From Phanerochaete sordida (lineage: Eukaryota > Basidiomycota > Agaricomycetes > Polyporales > Phanerochaetaceae): a DNA stretch of 64,000 nt. The position numbers and the translations under genes were made by a program. Shown here piece after piece: positions 46,294-58,390 of this stretch; the stretch's first letter is position 1; the number at the start of each line of letters is the position of its first letter. The stretch covers positions 124,001 to 188,000 of the forward strand of contig BPQB01000029.1 of the NCBI GenBank assembly GCA_019973155.2. Reading direction: 5' to 3'. Under the pieces are notes generated by a model. It made no database searches and was not told where the DNA came from. It saw only the letters and a program-made list of their open reading frames with translations.

Positions 46294-47311
46294 TCACGAC
46301 TTGCCAGGGGCGACGTAGTCCCTTGACAAGTCGATCTGACCCTTCAAATGGGTGTTGGTCAAGCGGATCTGTCGCTGTCTCGGAGCTGACTTCTTGCCCT
46401 TCTTCTTCCCAGGTCCCTTCGGTACCACGGATTCGCCAGCAGTAGCCTGGAGACCTTCGTTCGCAAGCTGCTTGAGAAGATCGACGTCATTTGGCACCTG
46501 AAGTGAGTGCCACAGGTCAAGGAATTCTGCCCGAGGTTAGTCTGCGTAGACGCGGACAAGCACTTCGCGCTCTCTGACGAACCTTTCTCGACCTGGCCGC
46601 CACCGCCCTCCTCGTGTGGCTTGATCTCATTCCAGAAGACCATCCGTAGTTGTCCATCCTTCAACGTTCGGGTGACGTACACCTCTCCTTCTTTCTCAAG
46701 CTCCTCAATCGCCGAAGGCGCTTCCTTCCAGCTCTCCTTCAGAGTGCGGACTGAGAGGCCACCTCCTTTGCGAGTCGACCGCTGTATCTCTGTGAGGAGA
46801 GAGGCTTTGTTGCGCACGTTGAAGTCATGCTGCAGCCGGTGTGTCAGCCATGCTCGTGCGATCAAGCGAGACCACTGAGCGCACTCGGTACGAGTAGAGG
46901 TCTGTTTTTGGATCATGTACAACCCTGTCGTGCGCCTTGAATTTCTCGAAAAGAACTCTGTCCGTATCGAGGGGCAGCTCGGTGATGATAGCCAGGTCTT
47001 GCAGACGCATCGGGTTGCCGTGCGACTTCAAATGGCCCACGGCATATACAAGCTGAGTGTTCACGTCTTGGCCTTTGCCAGTATCCGCAGGCTGAGAGAA
47101 GACGATGTCTGCCCACGACTGTCAGATCCACAACGCAGACGGGAGTGGACCACAACAGACTTGATTTTGGCCGCTTCTTCTTCTTCGACGAGGATGATTC
47201 AGCCGCCTCTTGCGGCGGCTGAAGTGGTGGAGGCTGCGAGTGCCACGACGAATAATCTTGCCTGTTCAGAGCACTTTTGAAGGCAGCAGCGTCTCGAGCT
47301 AGACCAGACAT
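46294..47311 (-). CDS. TFA2: Transcription initiation factor IIE beta subunit (Tfa2)
   Basis: Small subunit of TFIIE, which recruits and tunes TFIIH at RNA polymerase II promoters. Starts MSGLARDAAAFKSALNRQ with a Ser/Lys-rich leader (SSSSKKKKRPKS). After an intron the winged-helix part reads NTQLVYAVGHLKSHGNPM, RLQDLAIITEL, VLFEKFKAHDRVVHDPKTDLYSYR, then HDFNVRNKASLLTEIQRSTRKGGG, WKEAPSAIEELEKEGEVYVTR and MVFWNEI, the tandem winged-helix sequence typical of TFIIE-beta. The C-terminus is basic (GPGKKKGKKSAPRQRQIRLTNTH) and ends LSRDYVAPGKS. The stop codon TGA is embedded in a consensus donor (gtgagt at 46296), so an extra 3' exon cannot be ruled out. Head-to-head with PAN3. Confidence 0.93.
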
Positions 47312-47580
47312 GGTGGTGGGAGCAAAGGAGGAGTGGCGTCTGTTACCGCGTTGAGCGGATGTTAAACAACGCCACGTGGGTTTGAATAGCTCCCTAGGAA
47401 GGTTATTACCGGAGTTCAGCGGGCCGTTGTATGGGAATAACAAAGTGCTTGAAGCATTGCTTCAAAGCGGCTTCTTACTCCGGTAAGTAATCGACTCTCC
47501 AAAGCGCGTTACGCAATGAAGAGACGGCTGCCTTGACCAGTGACCCTGGTTGCTTCACGCCGTCATCCTGTGGCCGCGGG
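47312..47580. promoter_or_regulatory. Shared divergent promoter of TFA2 and PAN3
   Basis: 269 bp between the start codons; a palindromic aagtgcttgaagcattgcttcaaag stretch lies near 47443-47467 (arms ttgaagca/tgcttcaa), and CCAAT-type words are absent. Confidence 0.45.
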
Positions 47581-50172
47581 ATGTCGTTCTTTTCAAGGCC
47601 ATCCTCCTCTGCCGTGAAGATCGTTGCTCCTTCCGCTTCACACTCGGAACCTTCAAGTCCGAAGGCTCCCAGGAAGGGTAAGACTTGGCCTAGAGGTCAG
47701 CGGGCCCCAACTAAGCACGCGTCGCAGACAGCACGCAACGACAATGTAGAAACATATTGATCTATGGGTATGTCACACTCATGGATCCTAGTTTGGCACA
47801 GCTCAGCTTGGTTGTAGGTCGTGTAAATTTCAGGATAAAGGCTGCATCTACTACCATCCTCCTGTGCGTGTTGTCGCGTTCTCCTCAAACACGTTGCTCA
47901 TTCTATCCCCACAGCGAGACTCCTCATCCCCTGTGTAAGTAGCCTAAGCGAGCGAAATACGTTCAGAACATCATGTTCTCCTTATAGACCTCCAGATTCA
48001 CCTACCCCGAGTGCTGCACTGCCCGCACAGGCGGTTAATGCACCTGTGTTTGTACCGAAGAATCCCGCTAGCCCCGTCCCTGCGCCCGCTGTAGCGAGTA
48101 CAAGTCACGTTCCGACGTATGTGCCAATGATCTATCGCCGCTGCGACTGTACTGAACTATCTCTCAGCTTCACTCCCTCCGCTGCCTCACCAGAATATCA
48201 CTATGACGAGACCGACACGTACGATCCCCAAGGACCGATGTCCGATGCCAATGTCGATCAGGAAGCCCTTGACAACTTAGCGGAGCACTTCCAGGCAGTC
48301 AGTCTGCCTATTCTCATACGCAGACCCTCCTTGAATGCGACACACTTAGCTCGACCCCTCCGTGAACATGAACCCATATGACCAGATGGGGGATATGGAC
48401 TACGACGCGGCAATGGATCCATTCTATCAAAGCCAGAGCGCCTTCACGCGCCAGCCGGTTCGTCGCGACCTTTTGCTTCACCTGTGTCGTCGACCATTCT
48501 CTGACAGCCACACAGCTGAACTATCATCTGTATACACATCCACGACCCGAAGCGCTTCAGCAACGCTACTTCATCTCTGACAACGTTCGTGAAGAACTTC
48601 AACGACGTTCAGAGGCGCTATATGCTTCTCCTGCGCCCGGCCTGAACCTGCCAGAAGAGACGCAGGGGTATCACTCACTGATGCCCCTCGAATCGACGGC
48701 CGGCGAGCGACGCAAATTCGGTAACTGGTACTCTGCCGTGTATAAAGCCGTCAACTCTCAAGACGGTGTCGCGTATGCTCTGCGACGCATCGAGAGTCAG
48801 TAATCCCTACACGACTCGTTTACGCTCTACTGATAGCCCATCAGACTACCGACTGAACAGTCAGGCCGCATTCTCCAGCATCGAGTCCTGGGCACGCATA
48901 AAGCATCCGAGCTTGATTTCAGTCAAGGAGGCCTTCACTACGCGTGCCTTCAATGACAATTGTACGTCGAGCTCGTGGCTTTCACTACATGCAACTATTG
49001 ACCGCTCCGTGTAGCCCTTGTTGTCGTGTACGACTATCACCCCAACGCAGAGACCATGTTCGAAGCGCACATCAAGGCGAAAGCTCCCCAGTTCCAGAAC
49101 GGTCGTCTCCAAGCGCAGAGCAATCGCATACCGGAGCGCACGCTCTGGTCATACATAATCCAGATCGCCAGTGCCATCAAGACCGTTCACGACGCCGGGC
49201 TTGCTGTCCGCGTCGTCGATCCCACCAAGGTCCTGGTCACCGGCAAGAACAGGTATGGTGGTGATCCCCCGCGTTTGCATGTGGTTTTAAATTGCCATAC
49301 AGAGTTCGCATCAGCTCGTGCGGTATCGTTGACGTCCTCATGTATGAGGCCCGACAGGACATCGCGATGTTGCAGCAAGAAGATCTGGTCATGTTCGGGA
49401 GGCTGATCCTCAGCCTGTGCTGTAGCAACCTCGGTGCCGTGAACAACCCACAAAAGTCACTCGAGAACGTGGGCAGAAACTATCCGCAAGAGATTAGGAA
49501 CATCATTGTGTATCTCATGCAGAAGCCGAATCCCCTGAAGGTGTGTATTCGACCATAACGCCCTAGAAATGAGGTTGATGAAATCTTGTAGACGATCCGC
49601 CAAGTATGTGACATGACGAAATCTCAGATGCTCCAGGAACTCGACGAGTCGCTGAAGTAATTTTTCTGTAACTTACCCCTCGCCTTCTCTGACATTATGC
49701 CCAGCGCCGCCGACCGGCTGGAAGGCGAGCTGATGAGCGAGCTGGAGAACGGTCGCCTCGTACGCCTGCTTTGCAAATTCGGCTTTATCGACGAACGGCC
49801 GGAGTTCGCGCGCGACCCGCGCTGGTCGGAGACGGGCGACCGGTACATCGTCAAGCTGTTCCGTGACTACGTCTTCCACCAGGTCGACCAGAATGGGCAG
49901 CCTGTCGTCAACCTCTCCCACGTCCTGACGTGCCTCAACAAGGTCCGTGCGGACGCTTTTATCGTGGGGACTACACTCACGGCGCGAGTAGTTGGATGCC
50001 GGTGTCGACGAGCGGATCATGCTCGTTTCTCGCGACGAACAGAGTTGTCTTGTCGTCAGCTACCGCGAGATCAAGTCCTGCATGGAGTCCGCCTTTAGGT
50101 ACGTCGCCCAGTCCTCTTCTGTACTTTGATTGAGGCTCACTTGTCCCTTCCAGCGAGTTGTCTGGGAGGTAG
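47581..50172 (+). CDS. PAN3: PAN2-PAN3 deadenylase complex subunit Pan3
   Basis: Adaptor that dimerises and brings the Pan2 nuclease to poly(A) tails. Start [19 protein letters not shown] zinc finger follows, split by an intron ([11 protein letters not shown], then [15 protein letters not shown]). Then a disordered Pro-rich region with a PAM2-like [22 protein letters not shown], and the pseudokinase ([84 protein letters not shown]). The coiled coil and C-terminal knob read [30 protein letters not shown] and [22 protein letters not shown]. An intron after DESLN at about 49658 hides an apparent stop. The last exons give [21 protein letters not shown] and ELSGR, stop at 50170-50172. About ten introns. 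Confidence 0.95.
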
Positions 50173-51412
50173 GATATCGGTCAATCGTCGCATTTCCAGC
50201 CAGCCGAAAATAGTTAGAACCAGAAAAAGACGCGGAAAATAATAAAAATATTCTTGTACTCTGAACACCTGGGTCGCGGCACTCACCTCCAGCCAACATT
50301 TGCCCTCGCCACAGCTCCTACTACCCCTCGCGTTCACACTCACTGCACAGTGAGAACCTTCCAGGCCCTTTCCTCTTACCCCTTGCTGCTATCCGCGCTC
50401 TCACACGTCACACATCAGAGTTAAGCTCTATTCAAAACCGAGAAGCTTATCATTCGAATCGATAGCCCCTAGCAGCGGCCTTGATGACGGGTGCGCACCA
50501 TGACTTCACCCTCACATCGCCGCTATTGTTGACATCTTCCGATATTTCTCAGCGGATCATCGGTGCTAGTTTTGGGTACGGTGCGCACGGACCAGGCGAC
50601 TCGGTCCCAGGTTTGCGAAGCTGACCTGCGCGCCCAGCACCCACTGTATTGCCCGAGACAAAGCCAAGGGCAGAGCTTGCCCGGCCGCCTTACCGCCCGA
50701 ATGCTACAGGCTCCGTGTGGTAACCAAATACCATCGCTGCTGGGAACAGCTCCGGACGGGTACGAAGGCGTGCGCCACGCGCGGAACTGAGGCTTTACAG
50801 CAGGCTGCCGCATTGCCATGGGCCGCCACGTCCGTTGCATGCCTTGCCCGAACGCGGGCAGGGTCTGGCCGGCCCTGGCTACCCCTCCAGGAAGCAGCAG
50901 GACCAATACCCGAACCCTACTTGGCTTGAGCGGCTGATTGCGATGACGACTGGGTCTTGTTCCCATCCAGACACCGCCTTTGTGCGAGCCAAGGGCGATA
51001 GCTGCGCATGTTCACAGGGCACGTAAGCTGAGTCTGCTGCCGCGTGCGGGGTGCAGACGAGGTCCAGGAGCTGCCTGATCTCGTACGGAGACAGTCTGGA
51101 GGCAGGAAATGTGCTGTCATGAGGGCCCTGGGTGTGCTCCTGTGCAGCGGTGCCTTTCTGTCTGAGCGTTTGAGTGGTTGTTTCAGTGAAGGCGCGGGGA
51201 GAAGGCAATGACCCTTGGGTCAGGGCGGGCATGAGGCAGCGTGAGCCGCTGGGCGCCTAATCGTGCGTTCTATAACGGGGCGAATTGCAGCGTCCCAGAC
51301 TCGCATTTCGGTGGACCAGGCCAGTCTGATCTCGACGTCCACGACCTCCCGCACCCCGAACACCGACCGACACCTGGTGGCAGGATCCCCAGTGCCAGCG
51401 CGCAGCCTACTC
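50173..51412. other. Intergenic between PAN3 and the Cid1-type gene
   Basis: About 1.24 kb. No supported ORF. The frame leading into the Cid1-type gene stays open from 51263, but without an ATG before 51413. Confidence 0.5.
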
Positions 51413-54400
51413 ATGGCTGCCGTATATTCCCCGACGCTCAGCAACGTCCACCACAGCCAGCCGTCGCGGCAGCTACATGCCGTCCAGACGAGCCCGCCAC
51501 GAAGATCCCACATCTCGAGGGCCCAGTTCGCCGCCGAGCTCACACAATGCCTTGTCGAGTTCGTCGTACAGCTGCTCCCGACGCAAGACGAGCTAAGCAT
51601 CAAGGAGGACGTCAGGAAGCTGCTCGAACGACTCATACGCACCATCGAGCCCGACAGCCGGTTGCTATCCTTTGGAAGCACGGCGAATGGCTTTAGCTTG
51701 CGCAACTCTGGTACGTTTCTCCTCGCTTCCGAGGCTATAAGCTGCTTGACGACGTGGGCGCAGATATGGATCTATGCTGCTTGATTGATTCAGAGGACCG
51801 TCTCCCTGCGACGGATCTGGTCAATATGCTTGGGGACCTCTTTGCGCGAGGTGCGTACCCTGCTCCCTCTAGCATGCTACATGCACTCAGACTTCCCTGC
51901 AGAGACTAAGTTCCACATCAAACCCTTGCCTCATGCCCGAATACCGATCGTGAAGCTCTCATTAGACCCCCAGCCTGGGTTACCCTACGGCATCGCCTGC
52001 GACATTGGCTTCGAGAACAGGCTAGCCTTGGAGAACACAAGACTTCTCATGTGTTATGCTATGATAGATCCCATGCGTGTACGCACCTTGGTCTTATTCC
52101 GTAAGTGTTCGCCCATCAGGCTAGGTATATGCTATCTCAATCCGCTTGTGGCATACAGTGAAAGTGTGGTGTAAACGAAGGTAAGTGCGACGTAGCACAT
52201 CGTATTCATCGAGCCTGGCTGACAGGTCTATAGAAAGATCAACTCGCCCTACAAGGGTACTTTGTCATCATACGGCTACGTCCTACTTGTCATATATTTT
52301 CTTGTGCACGTCAAGAACCCACCTGTATTACCAAATCTTCAACAAATACCTCCTCTACGACCTATCTCTCAGGTACGCTTACCTACATCGGAAGGACTCG
52401 CGTCGCTCACGAGCGTACAGGATGAAACTCATATTAATGGATTCAATGTTTGGTGAGTCGTAACGCATCAGCCCTTCCATTCCTTCGCTGACATTGCCCA
52501 GGTTTTTCGACGATGTCAACCTCCTTAGACAACGCTGGCAATCGCAAAACACAGAGAGCGTCGCCGAGCTGTACGTCGCCCGCCGATCTCTATACGGATC
52601 GTTTCGCTGAAACAATACACAGCTTGATCGACTTTTTCAAATTCTACTCACGGGACTTTGCCTATAATACTGGGGTTGCTTCCATCCGAGCTGGTCTTTT
52701 GACCAAAGAGAGCAAAGGATGGGATAACGACGTATGTGCTCTTACAATGGCTTCCCCTTCGCGCTGACAGTGTTGAAAGCCCGACAAGGGGACAGCAAGG
52801 GAGAGGAATCGCCTATGTATAGAGGTATTTTGAGTGAGCTAGGCTGATTGGTCTCGTGCTGATCATCTGCCAGGATCCCTTCGAGACCAACTTCAATGTG
52901 TCGCGCTGTGTTACGAGAGACGGGTTGTACACCGTGAGTTCAACAGCACATGCCAGAGCCAAACCATGCTCAGAGGCGTCGGCATACAGATCCGGGGCGA
53001 GTTCATGCGCGCGTCACGAATATTGGCCGCACGCCCTGACCGCGCATTCGTCGCGTTGGCCCAGTTGTGCGAAGAACGAAAAGATGAAGAGCTTCTACAC
53101 GCTTCTCCGTCTCGATCGTCGTTCGCGCCGCCTAAGCTGCCCTCGGTTCCTAAGGCTGCGCAGACTCCATATACCATCGGCAGCAACCCCATGCGGCCTA
53201 CAGGTGCACCTGAACCCGATCGCCTATCACCTCCCGAGGTTCATCAGATACCTTCTGCCCCATCGCCGCTACCGGCGACATACCCCGCCGCACGACCAGC
53301 CCACATGGCTCCGAAGCGCGCGAAGTGGACCAGTCCCCCGCCACCTGAAGCATCCGAGGAAGACCAGCTGGCTTTTGAAGAGAGCCTAGGTCAAGGTCTC
53401 AGCCTCGCTACTGTCTCTACCCACGCGAGGGAGGCCGACCACGAGACTGCTTCGTCATCGAATAATAGCGAAATATTTACCGACGAGGAAGACCATAGAT
53501 CGGTTGCCGACTCGGATGATGTGGCTTCCATTCGATCCTTTACGGAGGGCGCGCGCTACCATCGACCTGTAGTCTATTCCGCTCAGACCTCGCCGCAAGC
53601 CCCTGCCTACGTGGTCGACCCTTCGAGTTCTCGAGGCGGGCTGCGCTACCCCGCCTCTCTGCATGACGGCAACTCCGACCAACGCCTGCTCAACAGGCTT
53701 CGAGGACGGCCCTCAGCCAGGCCGCTGCACTACGTGCCGGAGAATGGTGATGGTTTCCGAGCACAAGCCAGACCGAGGCAAGAGACAGGCTTCGTCCCTC
53801 CGCCTCGGATGGACACCGGCACCCCGCGCCGAGCAACCTCGGGGCCAGCTCGACCGCTCCAAAGTAATCGGTACTCCATGTCTGCGCTACCAGCAGTTGT
53901 TACACCGCTATCGGTATACCCCACACGAGCGCAAGCAATCAGCCAGCAGCCAGTCCAGCAACGTTCGAATATATTTTACGAAACGTCGTCGCCCATCCGG
54001 GACCGCATGGTAAGGGCTCTGAGCTCTACGTACGCCATGCCGGTTGCGCGATTACCGACCTACGGGAAACTCGATGGTCTCTCTCCCGGCGCTGAACCCA
54101 TGTCACCCCAATTTGAGGGCACCTTACCGTCCTCACCTCGTCATCTTCGTCCGGTCACCGAACATCAGCTGGGTCCTACCCCTCCGCTGTCGACCACACC
54201 CTCACAGTCCTATGTCCAATCTCCTCGCACGACCCAGTCATCGCATTCTCACTCACTCTCACAGTCGACCATAGTTCCGTCGACGCCGCCGTCCGCCGTC
54301 CATCATCTTCCCACCGCCGCCCTCAGCCGCCGCCGGCCGTCTGGATCCCGCGCCAGCTCTGGATCCGTTGACCGTCCGGGGTACTCTCCCACAGCCGCTT

Positions 54401-54738
54401 CACATCTGCACGACCCATCATTCCAGCACCTCCGATCATCGTCGCCCTTCGCCTCGGTCTCGTCGACCAGCGGCTCGCCAGCGATGTCGTACACGAGCTC
54501 CCAGTACGCCGCCTCTGTGTCGCCGATGTCGACCTCACCGCCGTCGCCGTCGCAGAGCGACGTGGTCGCGACACCGGCCGTCGAGTCTGCAGCTCCGCAG
54601 TTCGAGCGGTCTGCCTCGAACAAGGCGGGCCAGAGCCCGCTGCCCCCCGTGCAGGAGCAGCCGCGCATCGCCGTCGTCGACCTCGACCCCCGCAACGACT
54701 TGGTTCATGCTACGGAATCGCTCTCGCTGGAGCCGTAG
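51413..54738 (+). CDS. Cid1-type non-canonical nucleotidyltransferase (terminal uridylyl / poly(A) transferase)
   Basis: Adds uridines or adenines to RNA 3' ends. Catalytic core: FGSTANGFSLRNSDMDLC, made by splicing at 51710/51768, supplies the GS motif and the DxD metal ligands; the third Asp is in CDIGFENRLAL. The PAP-associated domain has SPYKGTLSSYGYVLLVIYFLVH, NPPVLPNL, KESKGWDND and IEDPFETNFNVSR, then GLYTIRGEFMRASRIL. The core resembles fission yeast Cid1 (about 405 residues). A C-terminal extension of nearly 600 residues follows, rich in Ser, Pro and Thr, with no domain recognised (single exon 52966-54738). Start: first ATG of the open frame, MAAVYSPTLSN; an upstream exon is possible. 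Introns near 51845-51902, 52100-52160, 52455-52500 and others are short and partly approximate. Same strand as PAN3, 1.2 kb downstream. Confidence 0.9.
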
Positions 54739-55055
54739 CGCCATGCATCCCAGCCTTCTTGCCGTCATCCCGCGTCTGGCGCAGTAGCACGCGCCATGCA
54801 TCGATAACCATCGCATAGTACGGGTGCTCGATCTGTCTGCTGCGGCTCCGATAATGCAACGTACTTGCTGCCTGGAGCGTTCGCGGCTCCGGGCCTATGT
54901 GACATATCTCGGCGCCCGCACAGCGCATCTACGCTGGCGAGGCGCACGCGGTCCGTACGTCACGGCAAGAACTCAGTGGGCAAGTATTAATTGTGTACAT
55001 TATGGCGCATATAACAAAGTGTCCGGATGCCGTACAGGTTGCGGGAAGGAGCATA
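54739..55055. other. Intergenic between convergent genes
   Basis: About 320 bp between the Cid1-type stop and the WS12 stop. Nothing recognised. Confidence 0.5.
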
Positions 55056-55838
55056 CTAGCGTTGCAGCCGCCTGTTGTTTGGCGGAGGCAGAGGCGGAGC
55101 GCCTGGGGCCGGCTTCCGTTTCACCGGCACACCTGTCCAGCTGAACACGGGCTGCCAGACGTTCGTCGCGACCTCCCTGCACTGGACGAGGTACACAGCG
55201 CGCAGGAAGTTATCCTGCGCCTGGGCGTCTTGGCCCTGGCTCTGGCCGGCGCGTCCACGTCAGGGTCCGCGCGGCGTACGCAGAGCGGCGAGCACGCACC
55301 TGGAGCCAGCCGCGCATGAGCACGCTGATTTCGCGCGCGAGGACGGCGAGCGACCAGGCGCGCGTGTACGACGGGAGCGGCGTGCTCGCGCAGAAGGGCG
55401 CGCGGCCGGGCCACTGGTGGAAACGTCAGTGCCCGCGCGTGGGCCACGCGTGGCGGACGCACCTGCACCACGAGCGTGATCCCGGATGGGAGGTGGTCCG
55501 CGCAGGCGTCGTCGAGGATGTGCATGCGCACGACCTCCGGACGCTCGGCCTCCTTGAGCGTGAGCGGCCCCATGGACATCGTCGGGCCGCCCGCGCTCGG
55601 TGGCCCCGGGCGCTGGACGCGGAAGAGGAAGTCCTGCGGGAACAGCGCGGGGGTCTGGGTCCCGGCAGGCACCCACACCCGCTGTGGGACGATGATTCCT
55701 CGCACCTGCGCGCGCGTGCATGCTAGTGAAGGGTCGGAGAGGTGGTGGAAGGCGTGTGCCTCTGTTGGTGGCGCGACCTGGTATGGACGTCGGTGGCGTC
55801 AGTGGTCCTCGCCCCGCCTGAAGAAATATACATACCAT
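55056..55838 (-). CDS. WS12: most divergent WPGY/SWQP family member, Pro-rich tail
   Basis: Minus-strand exons 55759-55463, 55413-55300 and 55235-55056, plus a possible first exon of only ATG (55838-55836) before a gtatgt intron of 76 nt; total 197 residues. The second exon reads AHAFHHLSDPS then RGIIVPQRVWVPAG. The third starts WPGRAPF (Tyr replaced by Arg). The last has FLRAVYLVQCREV and NVWQPVFSW, so the SWQP serine is Val; it then runs on for about 25 residues of Pro/Arg/Lys-rich tail (APGAPPLPPPNNRR) absent elsewhere. The three late exon borders are clean and phase 0; the start is tentative. Strong GC bias suggests long residence away from the main array. Confidence 0.75.
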
Positions 55839-56864
55839 AATTGTTATAACGGTGTTTGATAGGAAGATCTGCAACAGTAACGTCAAGGTCGTGTTCAAGA
55901 ACCATCACTGTGTTTTGGCCGCGAATGAGTTAACGCCCCAACGGCCCTTTGATAAGTGGCTCAACATCTGCCACTTGGACAGCGTGTTCAAAGCGAGTGA
56001 AAGGAATCTAACTTCATGCACGACACCAAAGCCACGGCGGGTGGGCCTTAGCAATTCTGAACACTGCATCACCATCAACTGCATGAGCCCGTCGGCGCCT
56101 CGCAGAAGAGCACGACCACTGGGTCTGTTGAACATAGTAATCCTTGAAAGGGCACGCAATTAACGTCTGTCTTTTGAAGCTCAGGTCTTTATCGTGATGA
56201 ACGCTTAGCTCGTATAAGTATAGGTTACTTGCTTTGATGTATGGAAAGCTGAGCTTGCCTCGTAAACTTATTATATGTAGAAGCCTGGCCTGAATAATTA
56301 TCGCTAGATGAGGTGAGCCTTGTGGAATGGGAGAGACATGGAAGTGAGGTCGCGATGACGGATGTCGTAGCGGATGGGTTGAAATGGGGTACAAGCCATA
56401 ATAAATGCTGGAAAGAATCGACGGAGAGCTGGGAGTTGTCTTGTTCCCCTGAGTTATGTCGCTAAACCCTTACGAGACCAGGGCAAATTATAGGGCATCA
56501 AACAGGAAGATAACAGATGGGAATGTGTAGATCTGATGCTGCAAGGATGCCAGATATAATTTCGGCATTAGCAGAGAACACGCTAGAAATAGAGAAGATA
56601 CAAGGGCGTAGCTTCCGTGCAATGTGGCAGCTGCAGATTCGGGCCCTCAACATCGAGGCAGTGGGTCGTACACGGTACTGAATGAGATGATTGACACGGG
56701 GCGAATGATATTCACGGCCGTGAGTATGGGTGTCTCAACCAGGGCAGCTGGTGGGTGCATTTTTTCGTGAGAGCTGCGGGGTAAAGTATTTGAGAAGCGC
56801 AGACATGAGATACGAGACCATCAGTTGACATGATAAAGGGCGTTCTGACTGCGCTAGCTCAGTC

Positions 56865-57385
56865 AGCGTGCCGTAACAGCGCGGTAGTGGTGGGTCAGCA
56901 CAAATGTAACCTCCGAGGGTGCGGAACGTGTGGCGAGCAGGCTCGGAAGCTTTGACACCGGTGGGCTCTAACGGAACCTCTGGCGACGAACGTGAGCTGA
57001 CGGTAGCAAATATGGGTTAATGGAATGCGCTCACGAGGAGAGGCACATGTGCCTAAGCATGCACCGAAACAAGCAGAGAATCTTCCAGACGCAACGGCCA
57101 AGATATTTCTGCTCTCTGTGGTGGTTCGTTAGCGTGCCGTAACAGCGCGGTAACGGTGGGTCAGGAGGGACAAAACTCCCGAAACTTCCGAGGGTACGGA
57201 ACGCTGTGGGGAGCAAAACCGGGGGCTTTGACGCCAGATATGTTCTAATGAGCTGTCTGTTGACTAACGTGAGCAGACGGTAGCAATTATGAACGAACTA
57301 AATACGCTCACGAGGACATTATATTATCAAGGTAAGCAGAGCAGATTCCAGATGCAGCGGGCAAAATATTCCTGCTCGCGTGCTT
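56865..57385. repeat. Tandem duplication, two copies of about 266 bp
   Basis: Copy 1 starts at 56865 and copy 2 at 57131, both with agcgtgccgtaacagcgcgg. Further matches keep the 266-bp period: ccgaggg(t)(g/a)cggaacg, ggtagcaa-tatg, cgctcacgagga and the aatatt-ctgctc end (57097 and 57363). Divergence is clear, with small indels, so the duplication is not recent. No coding potential or terminal repeats seen. Confidence 0.8.
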
Positions 57386-57435
57386 GAATTAAAGTTCTAT
57401 GCCGCGAGGCACTCACGACGTTGTATGGCCGTATG

Positions 57436-57774
57436 GGACCCTAGACAGATGAATAGGTAGCGAGGCAGGACCCTAGGCAGATCTTGATGGCGATGTGGAT
57501 CATGGCAGCACCTCACAAGGGTCCATGGATGCTATCGGAGGCCAAGGCCTCGGCAGGATCAACCTTACGTGCTGTATGTGCGACTCACAAGTTGCATTGG
57601 ACCCTAGACAGATCTCCATCATCATAAAACTCCGGTGATTCAATAATCTTGGGACAATAGAGGCAATAAAGCTCCACTGGTTCGGGGCGACTGACGCACC
57701 TACAGGTTCACCGGGTGCGCTCATGTGCTGGAGTTCTGCCGGTCCGAAGAACGTCGCACATAATAGACCCTAGT
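57436..57774. repeat. Dispersed short direct repeats, ggaccctag(a/g)cagat
   Basis: Copies at 57436, 57468 and 57599, with a weaker gaccctagttagac at 57766. Spacing is irregular (32, 131, 167 bp). Confidence 0.6.
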
Positions 57775-58390
57775 TAGACGTGTCGCCCGTCGTCCCTTCA
57801 TTTGCGCGGGATTCTACAAGATCCTGATTAGGTGACTGGTTCGTTGCAGACCTCCGAGTCTTTGCAGCTCGAATAAGGACGCACTGCAGTCCGAGGAGAT
57901 CTCCAGTAGATTCTAAATCTTGCAATCACGAGGTTCAAAGCAGCACAAAATTATCTAGATGGCTATACGCATGCACGAGAGCAGGAGCAAAACACGATGT
58001 AATTACGGAGGAAGGTCGAAACGATAAGTCTGGGCTGAATTGCCCGAAATTCGCCGGTGCCACAAAGCTTGAGCTTACGTAATTCACGGGCGTTTCGCTT
58101 CAGGCGCCTGAGGATATGCTGGCTGGCAGCTGCGTCCATGACGACCCTCGAGACGAAAATAAGATCGCAAGTTCTGGACCCAATAATCGATAATACGATA
58201 ACCTGGTAACTAACTAGGCTGTGGGACAATCCCCCAAATAATGGTACAAGAAAGCTAGCAATACAGCGAGCACGGGCATAGCAGGGGTCACAAAGGTCAC
58301 CCCAACCCCAAGAAACGGAGCTAAAGCCGCAACGGTGCGGATTCTACTGGAAGTCCGGGTGAGTCCAGCGTCCAGGAAGCGTCTAGGGGT

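Larger units (their letters stand above)
55839..58390. other. Large intergenic region with repeats
   Basis: About 2.55 kb between WS12 and WS13, AT-richer than the rest, no supported ORF. It holds a 266-bp tandem duplication and a set of short ggaccctag repeats, listed separately. Confidence 0.55.
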
